From Pseudomonas sp. Bc-h (GTDB lineage: Bacteria; Pseudomonadota; Gammaproteobacteria; Pseudomonadales; Pseudomonadaceae): 64,000 nt of DNA. Positions within the stretch are counted from its first letter, which is position 1. Every line of letters begins with the position of its first letter. The notes under the pieces are model-generated. The model had not been told where the DNA came from. It ran no database searches and worked only from the letters and a program-made list of their open reading frames with translations. The DNA is taken from NCBI RefSeq assembly GCF_002080045.1, contig NZ_MUIN01000007.1, forward strand, positions 400,421-464,420, given 5' to 3'. The position numbers were made by a program, and so were the translations under genes. Of the stretch, positions 8,219 to 15,831 are shown one piece after another.

Positions 8219-8472
8219 AACGATGAACACCCTCGCCGCTGCCAACGCCTTCGCGCCGCCCAATTGATGCCCCTCAAGCCAGACCGCAGTTGAGCACGCA
8301 ATATTTCCCGTTTGCAGACGAGCCCGATGCCTGAATGCAATCTTCAGGTGGCCAAACGTGACAGGTGGTGTAACTTCACCTCGGAACGCTCGCCTTGCCA
8401 GCGTTCGGGCGCGTACGGACCTCAACGGCGGGCGGTACAGGTCAATCCAATCAGATTCCTCACGAGTGATTC

Positions 8473-9282
8473 ATGACTAAGAGACCCTCTCTAGAGCAGC
8501 GGCGCGAATTCGGTCAATTCCTTTCCAGTCGACGTGCGCGTCTTGAGCCCAAGGATTTCGGCCTGCCCGAGGGACCGCGCCGCACGCAGGGCCTGCGCCG
8601 CGAAGAGGTCGCAGTGCTCGCCGGAGTCAGCGTCAGCTGGTACACCTGGCTTGAGCAAGGCCGCGATATCCAGCCTTCACCCGACGCACTGCGCCGCATC
8701 GCCAAAGTGCTCAAACTCGACCGCGTCGAGTCCGCTCACCTGTTTGCATTGTCTGCGCTTGAAGCACCCGCGGCTGAGACTGGCGGCGGAGTCAGCGCAG
8801 GGCTGGAAATGCTCGTGCGTGCGATCAATCCCATTCCGGCCTACGTGCGTAATTCACGACTCGATATTCTGGCCTGGAACGATGCCATCGCCGATTTGTT
8901 CGTCGACTACGGGTCGTTGCAGCCCCATGAGCGCAACACCCTGCGCCTGCTGTTCCTGTACATCCCCTACCGAACGGTGATCTTGGATTGGGAGCAGATG
9001 GCGCGCGGGATGATCAGCGCTTTTCGTGCCTCCCGTGCGCTGGCGCAGGACAAGGCGCCTTTCGACAGTCTGATCGAGGAGCTGTCCGCCCTGAGTCCGG
9101 AGTTCCGCGAATGGTGGCAGGACACCGAAGTCAAAGGCTTCGACGAAGGGCGCAAGCGTCTGCTGCACCCGGTGAGTGGCTATATCGATTTCACCTATGT
9201 CGCTCTGACGCCAGAGGGACGCCCGGATCTTTCGCTGGTCACCTATATTCCTCGACACACTGCCTATGACCCGCAGTCATAG
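8473..9282 (+). CDS. XRE-family regulator with MmyB-like ligand-binding domain
   Basis: 269 aa. The N-terminal HTH (about 10-85) includes RRTQGLRREEVAVLAGVSVS and WYTWLEQGRDIQPS, the hallmark of the MmyB-like group, followed by the PAS-like MmyB ligand-binding domain (about 105-260, for example NSRLDILAWNDAIADLF). Such regulators usually sit next to oxidoreductase genes, and here an aldehyde dehydrogenase and an Old Yellow Enzyme follow on the same strand. Its stop codon lies inside a 21-bp dyad that recurs at 13564, next to the remnant of a second copy of this gene. Confidence 0.88.
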   Translation: MTKRPSLEQRREFGQFLSSRRARLEPKDFGLPEGPRRTQGLRREEVAVLAGVSVSWYTWLEQGRDIQPSPDALRRIAKVLKLDRVESAHLFALSALEAPAAETGGGVSAGLEMLVRAINPIPAYVRNSRLDILAWNDAIADLFVDYGSLQPHERNTLRLLFLYIPYRTVILDWEQMARGMISAFRASRALAQDKAPFDSLIEELSALSPEFREWWQDTEVKGFDEGRKRLLHPVSGYIDFTYVALTPEGRPDLSLVTYIPRHTAYDPQS

Positions 9283-9298
9283 GATAACAACACGCCTT
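9263..9298. promoter_or_regulatory. Dyad CCTATGA-N7-TCATAGG plus shared flank, copy 1
   Basis: The dyad (9263-9283) has perfect 7-bp arms and overlaps the end of the XRE gene; the following 15 bases run into the promoter region of the aldehyde dehydrogenase. The whole 36-base block recurs inverted at 13549-13584 with 34 of 36 bases identical. Both differences fall in the dyad's spacer, so the arms are conserved. This fits an operator for the MmyB-like regulator, by inference. Confidence 0.6.
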
Positions 9299-9378
9299 CC
9301 TGGCCCTGTCGGGCTTACCTAAATTGACGGTCATCGCAGCGCACAACGTGCTGCACCACCGCCAACGAGGTGATCCCG

Positions 9379-10788
9379 ATGACCAATCTGAACGCTACTT
9401 CGACCGTCCCTGCCTTCGCCACTTCACGTAACCCGGCGACCGGTGAACTGATCGCGACTTACCCGTTCCAGACCCAGAGCGAAGTCGAGCAACTGCTGGA
9501 CGTCAACGCCGCTGCCTTCCGCTTGTGGCGTGCCACACCAATGCGCGAACGTGTCACGGCCTATCGTCGTCTGTCCGCCATCCTGCGCGAGCGTTCGGAA
9601 ATCATCGCCGGGCTGATCACCGCTGAAATGGGCAAGATCCTGGTTTCAGCCCGCGCTGAGGTGGAAAAGTGTGCGGCAACCATCGACTGGATCGCTGATA
9701 ACGGCCCGGCGATCCTGGCCGATGAGCCAGTCAACGTAGAGGGCGACGATCAGGTTCACGTTTCCTTCTTGCCGATCGGCACCATCCTCGCCGTGATGCC
9801 CTGGAACTTTCCCCTGTGGCAGGTGATTCGCGCATCGGGGCCAATCATGCTGTCAGGCAACGGTTTCATGCTCAAGCATGCCCCGAATGTCATGGGCTCT
9901 GCTTACGCCTTGCAGGACGCCTATGAAGCAGCGGGCTTCCCGAAAGGATTGTTCGTCAATCTCATCGCCGACAATGAAACCGTGGCTCGCACCATCGAAG
10001 ACCCACGCATCGCTGCCGTGACCCTGACGGGCAGTATGCGCGCAGGTTCGGCAGTGGCGGCCACCGCTGGCAAGGCACTGAAAAAGAGCCTACTGGAACT
10101 GGGCGGCTCCGACGCCTTCATCGTGCTGGCCGATGCCAATATCGACCTGGCGGTCAAGGCCGCCGTCGAAGCCCGTTTCCAGAACGCAGGTCAAGTGTGT
10201 CTCGCGGCCAAGCGCTTTATCGTCGAGCAACCGATTGCCGAAGAATTCACCCGTAAGTTCGTGGCCGCCGTAAAACAATTGAAGGTCGGCAACCCCCTGG
10301 ATAACGCCAACAACGTCGGCCCCATGGCACGCGGCGATCTGCGCGACGAGCTCGATGGCCAGGTCCAACGCACCCTCGCCGCCGGCGCGACCTTGCTGCT
10401 CGGTGGCAAGAAGATCGAAGGCCCCGGCAATTTCTACGAGCCCACTGTGCTGGCCAACGTCCAGCCCGGCATGGCCGCGTTCGATGAAGAAACGTTTGGC
10501 CCGGTCGCCGCGATTACCGTTGCCAGCAATGTCGAGCACGCCATCGTCCTGACCAACACCAGTGACTATGGATTGGGCGGCAGCCTGTGGACCCAGGACA
10601 TGGTTCGGGCGCAGCGCATCGCTCGTCGCCTGGAAACCGGTGGGGTCTTCATCAATGGCTTCCCTGCAACCAACGCGCGTATTCCGGTGGGTGGCGTGAA
10701 GAAGAGCGGTTACGGCCGCGAGCTCTCGCATTTCGGCTTGCGCGAATTCACCAATGCACAGGCCGTATGGGCCAAGACCGTTGACTGA
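9379..10788 (+). CDS. NAD(P)-dependent aldehyde dehydrogenase, succinate-semialdehyde type
   Basis: 469-aa ALDH superfamily enzyme. The general base E240 (ELGGS) and nucleophile C274 (NAGQVC) are in place, as are PWNFPLWQ near the cofactor cleft and the late EETFGPV motif. The set of motifs is closest to succinate-semialdehyde dehydrogenases, but substrate assignment in this superfamily is weak. ATG 9379 is preferred over GTG 9370 because GAGGTG sits at proper spacing. It oxidises an aldehyde to the acid in the cytosol. It follows the XRE gene and precedes an Old Yellow Enzyme, so aldehyde and enone detoxification is a fair guess. Confidence 0.9.
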   Translation: MTNLNATSTVPAFATSRNPATGELIATYPFQTQSEVEQLLDVNAAAFRLWRATPMRERVTAYRRLSAILRERSEIIAGLITAEMGKILVSARAEVEKCAATIDWIADNGPAILADEPVNVEGDDQVHVSFLPIGTILAVMPWNFPLWQVIRASGPIMLSGNGFMLKHAPNVMGSAYALQDAYEAAGFPKGLFVNLIADNETVARTIEDPRIAAVTLTGSMRAGSAVAATAGKALKKSLLELGGSDAFIVLADANIDLAVKAAVEARFQNAGQVCLAAKRFIVEQPIAEEFTRKFVAAVKQLKVGNPLDNANNVGPMARGDLRDELDGQVQRTLAAGATLLLGGKKIEGPGNFYEPTVLANVQPGMAAFDEETFGPVAAITVASNVEHAIVLTNTSDYGLGGSLWTQDMVRAQRIARRLETGGVFINGFPATNARIPVGGVKKSGYGRELSHFGLREFTNAQAVWAKTVD

Positions 10789-10800
10789 GCACATTCACAA

Positions 10801-10834
10801 TTGCCCTGAATTGCCCTGAATTGCCCTGAATTGC
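10801..10834 (+). repeat. Triplicated 10-bp tandem repeat before the OYE gene
   Basis: TTGCCCTGAA occurs three times head to tail (10801-10830), followed by a fourth partial unit TTGC. It fills the 60-base gap between the aldehyde dehydrogenase stop and the Old Yellow Enzyme start and abuts the latter's ribosome site. Such an array can gain or lose units by slippage, which could alter spacing or mRNA structure. Confidence 0.85.
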
Positions 10835-10848
10835 AGAGAGAAAAAATC

Positions 10849-11943
10849 ATGAGTGATCGTTTCGCAAGCCCTGTCCTGCAGCCCGTCAAACTGGGCGGAC
10901 TGCAATTGAAGAACCGTATTGTGATGGCGCCGATGACCCGCAGCCGAGCGGACGATGCGGGTGTTCAACCCGACTACGTTGCGGACTATTACGCTCAGCG
11001 AGCAAGCTCCGGACTGATTGTGACTGAAGCGACCAACATCTCGGCCCAGGCCCGGGGCTACTCGCGAACCCCGGGGATCTGGACCGAAGCGCAAATCGTT
11101 GCGTGGAAGCGTGTGACCGATGCAGTGCACCGTCGTGACGGCAAAATCTTCCTGCAACTCTGGCACACCGGACGCATGTCCCACCCTGACATGCACGATG
11201 GCAGCCTTCCCGTAGCGCCCTCTGCGATCAAGCCTCACGGGCAAATCCGGGTGCATGAAGGCATGAAGGATTTCGTCACGCCCCGGGCACTGGAAACCGA
11301 TGAGATTCCGCTGATCGTCGAGGATTATCGCCGGGCTGCTGAAAACGCCAGAATCGCCGGTTTTGATGGCGTAGAGGTGCATTCGGCGAACAACTATCTG
11401 CTTGAGCAGTTCGTTCGCGACAGCACCAACGTTCGAACGGATCGTTACGGCGGCTCGCTGGAAAACCGCCTGCGTTTTCCTCTGGAAGTGGTCAAAGCAG
11501 TCATCGATGTGTGGGGCGCCGAACGGGTCGGCATCCGCATTTCTCCGGTGACCACCACGCCCGGTGAAACGCCGCTGGACAGCGACACCATGGCCACCTT
11601 TGGCGCTTATGTGGCCGCACTGTCGGACCTGGGACTGCTGTACATCCACGAAATCGAGGGCGTCACTCAGCTAAGCCGCGAAGAGGTCAATGGCGTCAAC
11701 TTTGCAGAACTGCGGCAGCGTTTCAGCGGAGCCTATATCGCCAACAACCAGTACACGCTGGATCTGGCCGAGCAGACGCTGGCGGCGGGCGAAGCTGACT
11801 TGTTCAGCATTGGCCGTCCTTTCATTGCCAACCCGGACCTGATTTATCGCCTGGCCAGCGGAGCGCCGCTGGCGGAAGCGCCGAAAGCCTACTGGTACGG
11901 TGGCGATTCGACCGGTTATTCCGACTGGCCGGCAATGAGTTGA
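10849..11943 (+). CDS. Alkene reductase, Old Yellow Enzyme family
   Basis: 364-aa FMN-dependent TIM-barrel reductase. It opens with LGGLQLKNRIVMAPMTRSRA, has the substrate-binding H-x-x-N pair in VHSANNYLLEQFVRD, the barrel motif RYGGSLENRLRF, and the phosphate-binding FSIGRPFIANPDL block. It uses NAD(P)H to reduce the C=C bond of enones, nitro-olefins or maleimides in the cytosol. ATG 10849 is used because it follows a purine-rich site; an upstream ATG at 10831 lies in the tandem repeat. It is probably cotranscribed with the aldehyde dehydrogenase and is closed by the terminator at 11976. A second OYE lies at 33089. Confidence 0.93.
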   Translation: MSDRFASPVLQPVKLGGLQLKNRIVMAPMTRSRADDAGVQPDYVADYYAQRASSGLIVTEATNISAQARGYSRTPGIWTEAQIVAWKRVTDAVHRRDGKIFLQLWHTGRMSHPDMHDGSLPVAPSAIKPHGQIRVHEGMKDFVTPRALETDEIPLIVEDYRRAAENARIAGFDGVEVHSANNYLLEQFVRDSTNVRTDRYGGSLENRLRFPLEVVKAVIDVWGAERVGIRISPVTTTPGETPLDSDTMATFGAYVAALSDLGLLYIHEIEGVTQLSREEVNGVNFAELRQRFSGAYIANNQYTLDLAEQTLAAGEADLFSIGRPFIANPDLIYRLASGAPLAEAPKAYWYGGDSTGYSDWPAMS

Positions 11944-11975
11944 CCGGCCGTCCGAGCCCTCGCGCTTCCCCCTCA

Positions 11976-12001
11976 AGCCGTCGCCTCTGCGACGGCTTTT
12001 T
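11976..12001 (+). terminator. Rho-independent terminator after the OYE gene
   Basis: Perfect 9-bp stem AGCCGTCGC / GCGACGGCT with a 4-base loop, followed by TTTT, 33 bases past the Old Yellow Enzyme stop codon. It should end the ALDH-OYE transcript. Confidence 0.85.
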
Positions 12002-12521
12002 CATGGGCGAAGATAAAGCCGCTGTCGTCCACATATCGGCGCAACCCAGAGACGCGTCCTTCCTCTCAGACTGTCTGTGGTAAACCCACCCACACTGCGG
12101 GCTGGAGGCAGCCTGAGGTTCAAAGGCAGAGGCTTAAGGGAATTCAATCCAAGCCTCTGCGTCATCAGGCAGCTGCGCGCCCTATCCCCTTGAGGAAGCG
12201 AGCACAGTGCCAACGCTATCGTAGAAGTTCCACCCCTTCAGCACCTGTGCGGCACATCCAGGCTTGGTTCACCGGCAAGCTGACGGTCGCGCTACAAGGG
12301 CCCGACGGACTCGCCCGCCCCTGTCTTGGGAGTCTGCAACCTCATCCACTCAGCCGAGCGCGCGCCAGCCGCTGAAGATGAGAGGTGGGGGGTAGATTCG
12401 CAGAGTGTCTGGTCCAGAAGTCAGCGAGGGGTTGATCCGAAGGCCGGCCATAAAGGTGGTGTGTCAGGCGGTTCGTCACACCCGGATAAGGCGTTGGTTC
12501 AAAGCTTGGATGACGACAACG

Positions 12522-12547
12522 AAAAAGCCCGACATTGAGTCGGGCTT
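12522..12547 (-). terminator. Rho-independent terminator after the alpha/beta hydrolase gene
   Basis: Stem AAGCCCGAC (12525-12533) and GTCGGGCTT (12539-12547) with a 5-base loop. On the minus strand it runs into a T tract (AAAAA on the plus strand at 12522-12526). It lies about 100 bases beyond the stop of the gene at 12649-13422. Confidence 0.8.
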
Positions 12548-12648
12548 GGCTACGCATATTCAGGTGTTTACCAGTTCATGACAGTCATCTCGCTTGCAAG
12601 GGTAAATGGAGGAAGTGGGTCAATAACTAAGGGGCTACGGTTACCCAA

Positions 12649-13422
12649 TCATTCGGCCGCCTTGATGATCAGATCCGCGACTGCTTTCGGGTAAGCGAGC
12701 ATGGCAACGTGACTGGACGGCACCTCTATCGCAGTGGCGTGCAGGCGCTTGACCTGATCGCGTTGCTGCTGCGGCGAAATGATCTGGTCATTTGCGGCGA
12801 CGACCACGAACGAAGGGACCTTATGCCAGGCGGCGTGGGGAACCGGCTGATCCAGTGCCTGGATGTTCAATGCGCCTTGAGTTGCGGCAATCAGCTTTTG
12901 GTCGGAAGGCGACAAGTCAGGGGCGAAGAACTTCGCAACGCCTGCGTCGCTGACCTTCACGTAGCCGTCGGCATCTTTGACGAAAGACGCTTGTCCTGGC
13001 ATTTGCGGGTAGCCTTTGACTGAGTCGAACACAGACTGACCGTCATCCGGCGCGTAAGCAGCCACATAGACCAGGGATTTGACCTTGTCTTTGACGCCCG
13101 CGTCGCTGATGACAGCGCCCGCCCAGGAGTGCCCCACAAGAACCACCGGCCCTTGCGCGGCGGTGATCGCACGATTGGTTACGGCAACGTCGCCGTCCAG
13201 CGAATCCAGAGAGTTCTGTACCGCGACCACCTTCAGGCCAGCTTTTTCAAGGAACGGAATCACCTTGTTCCAAGAGGAGCCGTCAGCGAACGCGCCATGC
13301 ACGAGTACGACCGTTTTGGCGGCCAGCGCGGCAGCGGGATGTTCCTGTGCTACGGCCGTGGTGGTCAACGCAGCCAGCGTCAGGGACGAGACGAGAGCGG
13401 CAATTCTGGGTTTGGTTTTCAT
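12649..13422 (-). CDS. Secreted alpha/beta hydrolase
   Basis: 257 aa. A Sec signal peptide is visible (MKTKPRIAALVSSLTLAALT up to about A25, AVAQE), so it acts in the periplasm or outside. The hydrolase fold shows the oxyanion HGAFADGSSW loop, the nucleophile elbow GHSWAG with S99, a later Asp (AANDQII) and the histidine in SSHVAML. This group includes salicylate-esterase/hydroxynitrile lyase-like esterases, but no substrate can be assigned. Upstream on the same strand lies the remnant of a second MmyB-like XRE gene with the shared dyad, so the hydrolase probably once had, or still shares, that regulator. Confidence 0.87.
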   Translation of the reverse strand: MKTKPRIAALVSSLTLAALTTTAVAQEHPAAALAAKTVVLVHGAFADGSSWNKVIPFLEKAGLKVVAVQNSLDSLDGDVAVTNRAITAAQGPVVLVGHSWAGAVISDAGVKDKVKSLVYVAAYAPDDGQSVFDSVKGYPQMPGQASFVKDADGYVKVSDAGVAKFFAPDLSPSDQKLIAATQGALNIQALDQPVPHAAWHKVPSFVVVAANDQIISPQQQRDQVKRLHATAIEVPSSHVAMLAYPKAVADLIIKAAE

Positions 13423-13548
13423 CTATTCATTCCTTGTGGCGGATTTGATTGGGGTGAGCATTGAGTCGGCAAACAGCACGTCGTGGGTCTCTCACGCGCT
13501 GGGTTCGCTGCGATGGATGCGACTTTAAGTAGCCCCCCAAATGCCAAC

Positions 13549-13584
13549 AAGGCGTGTTGTTATCCTATGAGTACGGGTCATAGG
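13549..13584. promoter_or_regulatory. Dyad CCTATGA-N7-TCATAGG plus shared flank, copy 2 (inverted)
   Basis: Inverted copy of 9263-9298 with 34 of 36 bases identical; the perfect-arm dyad lies at 13564-13584. It sits upstream of the hydrolase gene on the minus strand, the counterpart of copy 1 upstream of the aldehyde dehydrogenase. The arms survive although the adjacent XRE coding sequence has decayed, which suggests selection on the site itself. Confidence 0.6.
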
Positions 13585-13651
13585 CGCGGGGAGTCAGGGG
13601 TATGAGAGAAGGATCCGGGCGATCCGCATGTGCGGCGGGGGGTAGCCACTT
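13565..13651 (-). pseudogene. C-terminal remnant of a second MmyB-like XRE regulator
   Basis: On the minus strand the last 18 codons before TAG 13565 read PDPSLIPLTPRAYDPYS, aligning with the C terminus PDLSLVTYIPRHTAYDPQS of the intact XRE protein at 8473. Further upstream only scattered similarity (SGY) remains, with stops and shifts. The HTH and most of the sensor domain are absent, because the ArsR and MDR genes occupy the space the gene would need. It is a relic of a paralogue in opposite orientation. Confidence 0.6.
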
Positions 13652-13831
13652 GGGAGCTATCCCGCGATGTTGACGCCGGCAGCGTTTTTATTCCTGTGCC
13701 GTTCTACCGACCGCTCTTGGCCATTTTTCCTGCCGCCACCGTCAGTTATGGGTCGCATGCAGACCGCCGCTCGATCCCAATAAACCCTATGGCCGTTGCA
13801 ACCTGAAGATTTATGAAACCCGCGCATTGAC

Positions 13832-13851
13832 ATATCGGTAAATCTCGATAT
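13832..13851. promoter_or_regulatory. ArsR-type operator upstream of the regulator gene
   Basis: The 20-base site ATATCGGTAAATCTCGATAT ends nine bases before the regulator ATG. It shares the ATATCG ends and the TCTCGATAT half with the perfect palindrome at 14182. Position and likeness suggest autorepression by the ArsR-family protein. Confidence 0.6.
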
Positions 13852-13860
13852 CCTCGGCGC

Positions 13861-14163
13861 ATGGAATTGCTCGAAGTATTCAAAGCCCTCTCAAACCCTA
13901 CACGCCTTGAAATCCTCAAAGGCCTGAAGGACCCGGTAAAGAACTTCCCTCCTCAGGATGAGGGTGACGTTCTCACGGTCGGCGTCTGCGTCAGCAGTAT
14001 TCAGGAGGGTATCGGGCTGTCCCAGTCAACGGTGTCCGGTTATCTGGCCACGCTGCAACGGGTGGGCCTGGTCGAAGTCAGGCGCATTGGTCAGTGGACC
14101 TACTACAAACGCAATGAAGCAACCATCAGCGCGCTTGCCGAGATCATCGGGAAAGATCTGTGA
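13861..14163 (+). CDS. ArsR-family transcriptional regulator
   Basis: 100-aa winged-HTH protein (FKALSNPTRLEILKGLKDP near 8-26; recognition helix in SQSTVSGYLATLQRVGLVEV; wing GQWTYYKRNE). It has no ELCVC metal motif; the single cysteine (VGVCVSSIQ) lies before the recognition helix, so a redox or electrophile signal is more likely than arsenic. Matching palindromes stand upstream (13832) and directly downstream (14182), before the MDR reductase, which points to joint control of itself and the reductase. Confidence 0.88.
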   Translation: MELLEVFKALSNPTRLEILKGLKDPVKNFPPQDEGDVLTVGVCVSSIQEGIGLSQSTVSGYLATLQRVGLVEVRRIGQWTYYKRNEATISALAEIIGKDL

Positions 14164-14181
14164 GTTTCTTTTCGCCGTAAT

Positions 14182-14201
14182 ATATCGAGATATCTCGATA
14201 T
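14182..14201. promoter_or_regulatory. Perfect 20-bp palindrome, ArsR-type operator
   Basis: ATATCGAGATATCTCGATAT is self-complementary over all 20 bases and lies 27 bases before the MDR reductase ATG, between the regulator and its presumed target. The upstream site at 13832 is a degenerate version. An operator for the ArsR-family protein is the simplest reading. Confidence 0.72.
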
Positions 14202-14228
14202 CCCTTTTTGTCGATACGAGGATTTACC

Positions 14229-15203
14229 ATGAAAGCGATGATTCTTGGAGCATTTGGCGGTCCTGAATCGTTCGAGCTCCGCGACATACCCAAGCCCGTG
14301 CCGCAAGCGGGACAGGTGTTGGTCCGGGTATACGCGACCTCCATCAATCCGTTGGATTATCAGGTTCGGCGTGGTGACTATTCCGATCTCGTGCCGCTGC
14401 CGGCCATTACCGGGCACGACATATCCGGTGTGATAGAGGAAGTCGGGCCGGGGGTGACGAGCTTTATTCCCGGAGACGAAGTCTGGTACACCCCGCAGAT
14501 ATTCGACGGGCCAGGCAGTTATGCCGAGTACCACGTCGCGGCCGAAGGCATTGTCGGGAAGAAGCCTGCCTCGCTCAGCCACCTTGAGGCGGCAAGCCTG
14601 ACCCTGGTGGGCGGGACTGTGTGGGAAGCACTGGTGGTGCGGGCGGCGCTAAGGGTAGGCGAGACCATTCTTGTACACGGCGGCGCGGGAGGCGTCGGCC
14701 ACATCGCGATCCAGATGGCGAAAGCCATGGGAGCAAGGGTGTTCACAACCGTGCGCGAAGCAAACGCCGAGTTCGCCCGCAGCCTGGGTGCCGATGTGAT
14801 CATCGACTACGAAAAAGAAGACTATGTCGACGCCGTCATTCGGGAGACAGCGGGGCGTGGCGTGGATGTAGTGTTCGACACCATAGGCGGCGACACATTG
14901 TCACGCAGCCCCGACGTGCTCGCGCAGCTTGGTCGCGTCGTGACGATCGTGGACATCGCACAGCCACAAAACGTCGTCCAGGCCTGGGGCAAGAACGCCA
15001 GCTATCACTTCGTTTTCACCCGGCAAAACCGCGGCAAGCTGGATGAGTTGAGCGCCTTGGTAGCACGCGGTCAGCTACGGCCACGGATCGGCGCCGTCTA
15101 TTCGCTCGCCGACATTCCCCTCGCCCACGCCCGGCTGGAAAGCCGCAACAACGGCATTCAAGGAAAAATCGCGATTGCAGTCGAGCCATCGCTTATCCCG
15201 TAA
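14229..15203 (+). CDS. Zinc-independent MDR oxidoreductase (quinone reductase-like)
   Basis: 324 aa, medium-chain dehydrogenase/reductase. It has an N-terminal GroES-like domain ([33 protein letters not shown]) and a Rossmann domain with [16 protein letters not shown] at about 150. Catalytic-zinc cysteine and histidine ligands are absent, as in quinone oxidoreductases and enone reductases that use NADPH. ATG 14229 is preceded by AGGA and directly follows the ArsR palindrome. It probably forms a transcription unit with the ABM gene at 15245, for quinone or enone stress. Confidence 0.9.
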   Translation: MKAMILGAFGGPESFELRDIPKPVPQAGQVLVRVYATSINPLDYQVRRGDYSDLVPLPAITGHDISGVIEEVGPGVTSFIPGDEVWYTPQIFDGPGSYAEYHVAAEGIVGKKPASLSHLEAASLTLVGGTVWEALVVRAALRVGETILVHGGAGGVGHIAIQMAKAMGARVFTTVREANAEFARSLGADVIIDYEKEDYVDAVIRETAGRGVDVVFDTIGGDTLSRSPDVLAQLGRVVTIVDIAQPQNVVQAWGKNASYHFVFTRQNRGKLDELSALVARGQLRPRIGAVYSLADIPLAHARLESRNNGIQGKIAIAVEPSLIP

Positions 15204-15244
15204 CTGCGCACTTTTGACCATCAAGGTCATTTCCGAGGAACGCC

Positions 15245-15538
15245 ATGATTTATGAAATCGCTCTGCTGCCTGTTCACCAGGATCGTACTGAAACATTCAA
15301 ACGCGCCTTTGCCGAAGTCGCTCCGCTGCTCACTCGCGCAAAGGGTTACGGCGGCCACGTGCTCGCCCAAGGGGTCGAGACTCCCGAGGTGTTCAACCTG
15401 ATCGTGCGCTGGGCTTCGCTTGAGGATCACACGCCGGGGTTCGAAGCGAGTGAAGACCATCGCCTCTTCATGATGGGTCTGGAGGACTGTTTTTCGGAAG
15501 AACCGACGGTCTACCACATTGAAGGCCCAGCGTTCTGA
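15245..15538 (+). CDS. Antibiotic biosynthesis monooxygenase (ABM) domain protein
   Basis: 97-aa single-domain ferredoxin-like fold protein starting MIYEIALLPV, with the family's central block (FNLIVRWASLEDHTPGF) and a final beta strand (TVYHIEGPAF). ABM proteins are dimers that act as cofactor-free monooxygenases on quinones or as small-molecule binders. A GAGGA site precedes the ATG, and the gene lies 41 bases after the MDR reductase on the same strand, so they are likely cotranscribed. The actual substrate is unknown. Confidence 0.82.
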   Translation: MIYEIALLPVHQDRTETFKRAFAEVAPLLTRAKGYGGHVLAQGVETPEVFNLIVRWASLEDHTPGFEASEDHRLFMMGLEDCFSEEPTVYHIEGPAF

Positions 15539-15574
15539 TTCATGTGACGCCAGCAGATGCACAGCGACAGCACA

Positions 15575-15691
15575 TCAGCTTGATCCAGGGGGTATACCGC
15601 CTTTGTTGAAGTCTTTCAGCCGCTGCCTTTCCTGCTCTGTGGAGTGGGCTGGAACGTCTTCCTTTGGCGGTTCTTTCTTCTCTTCAGACAT
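15575..15691 (-). CDS. Small hydrophilic hypothetical protein
   Basis: 38-aa protein, highly charged (begins MSEEKKEPPKEDVPAHS, ends KDFNKGGIPPGSS), with no membrane segment. AGAGG stands nine bases before ATG 15691. The longer frame upstream reads like out-of-gene sequence, so the short start is preferred. It resembles the small acidic hypotheticals common in Pseudomonas; the function is unknown. It lies just downstream of the siderophore receptor on the same strand. Confidence 0.6.
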   Translation of the reverse strand: MSEEKKEPPKEDVPAHSTEQERQRLKDFNKGGIPPGSS

Positions 15692-15831
15692 GATGATGGC
15701 CTCTGACGTGATAAGTGATTGGGCACCTGCCTGGCGCAAGGGTTCAGGAAATATCGGTAACAGCGCCATCAGACCCTGGCCCTGCCCTCGACAGTCAATG
15801 GCTGCCCTGCCGGACAGCCAGACCCCTTGCA

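Larger units (their letters stand above)
11944..12648. other. Intergenic region with terminators and a long-loop hairpin
   Basis: No gene is recognised here. It contains the plus-strand terminator at 11976, the minus-strand terminator at 12522, and a perfect 10-bp inverted repeat (GCAGAGGCTT at 12126-12135, AAGCCTCTGC at 12151-12160) with a 15-base loop and no T tract. Short frames on both strands lack start signals and family matches, so this may be the scar of a lost gene. Confidence 0.55.
13423..13860. other. Intergenic region with XRE remnant, dyad copy 2 and ArsR operator
   Basis: Holds the decayed XRE tail, the second dyad block and the first ArsR-type operator, each listed separately. 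The bases at about 13506-13550 also resemble, on the opposite strand, the region at 9299-9345 downstream of the intact XRE gene (shared GGGCT, TAAA and ATCGCAGCG pieces). A plus-strand open frame at about 13604-13805 has no start signal and no family match. Confidence 0.6.

Noticed and set aside
8207..8425. 72-aa minus-strand frame before the XRE gene as a gene remnant
   Set aside because: Reads partly like protein but has no start signal and no family match, and it overlaps the end of the LysR gene.
13604..13805. Plus-strand open frame of about 66 codons overlapping the XRE remnant
   Set aside because: No start codon with a ribosome site and no recognised family; the opposite strand has a clear match to the XRE C terminus.
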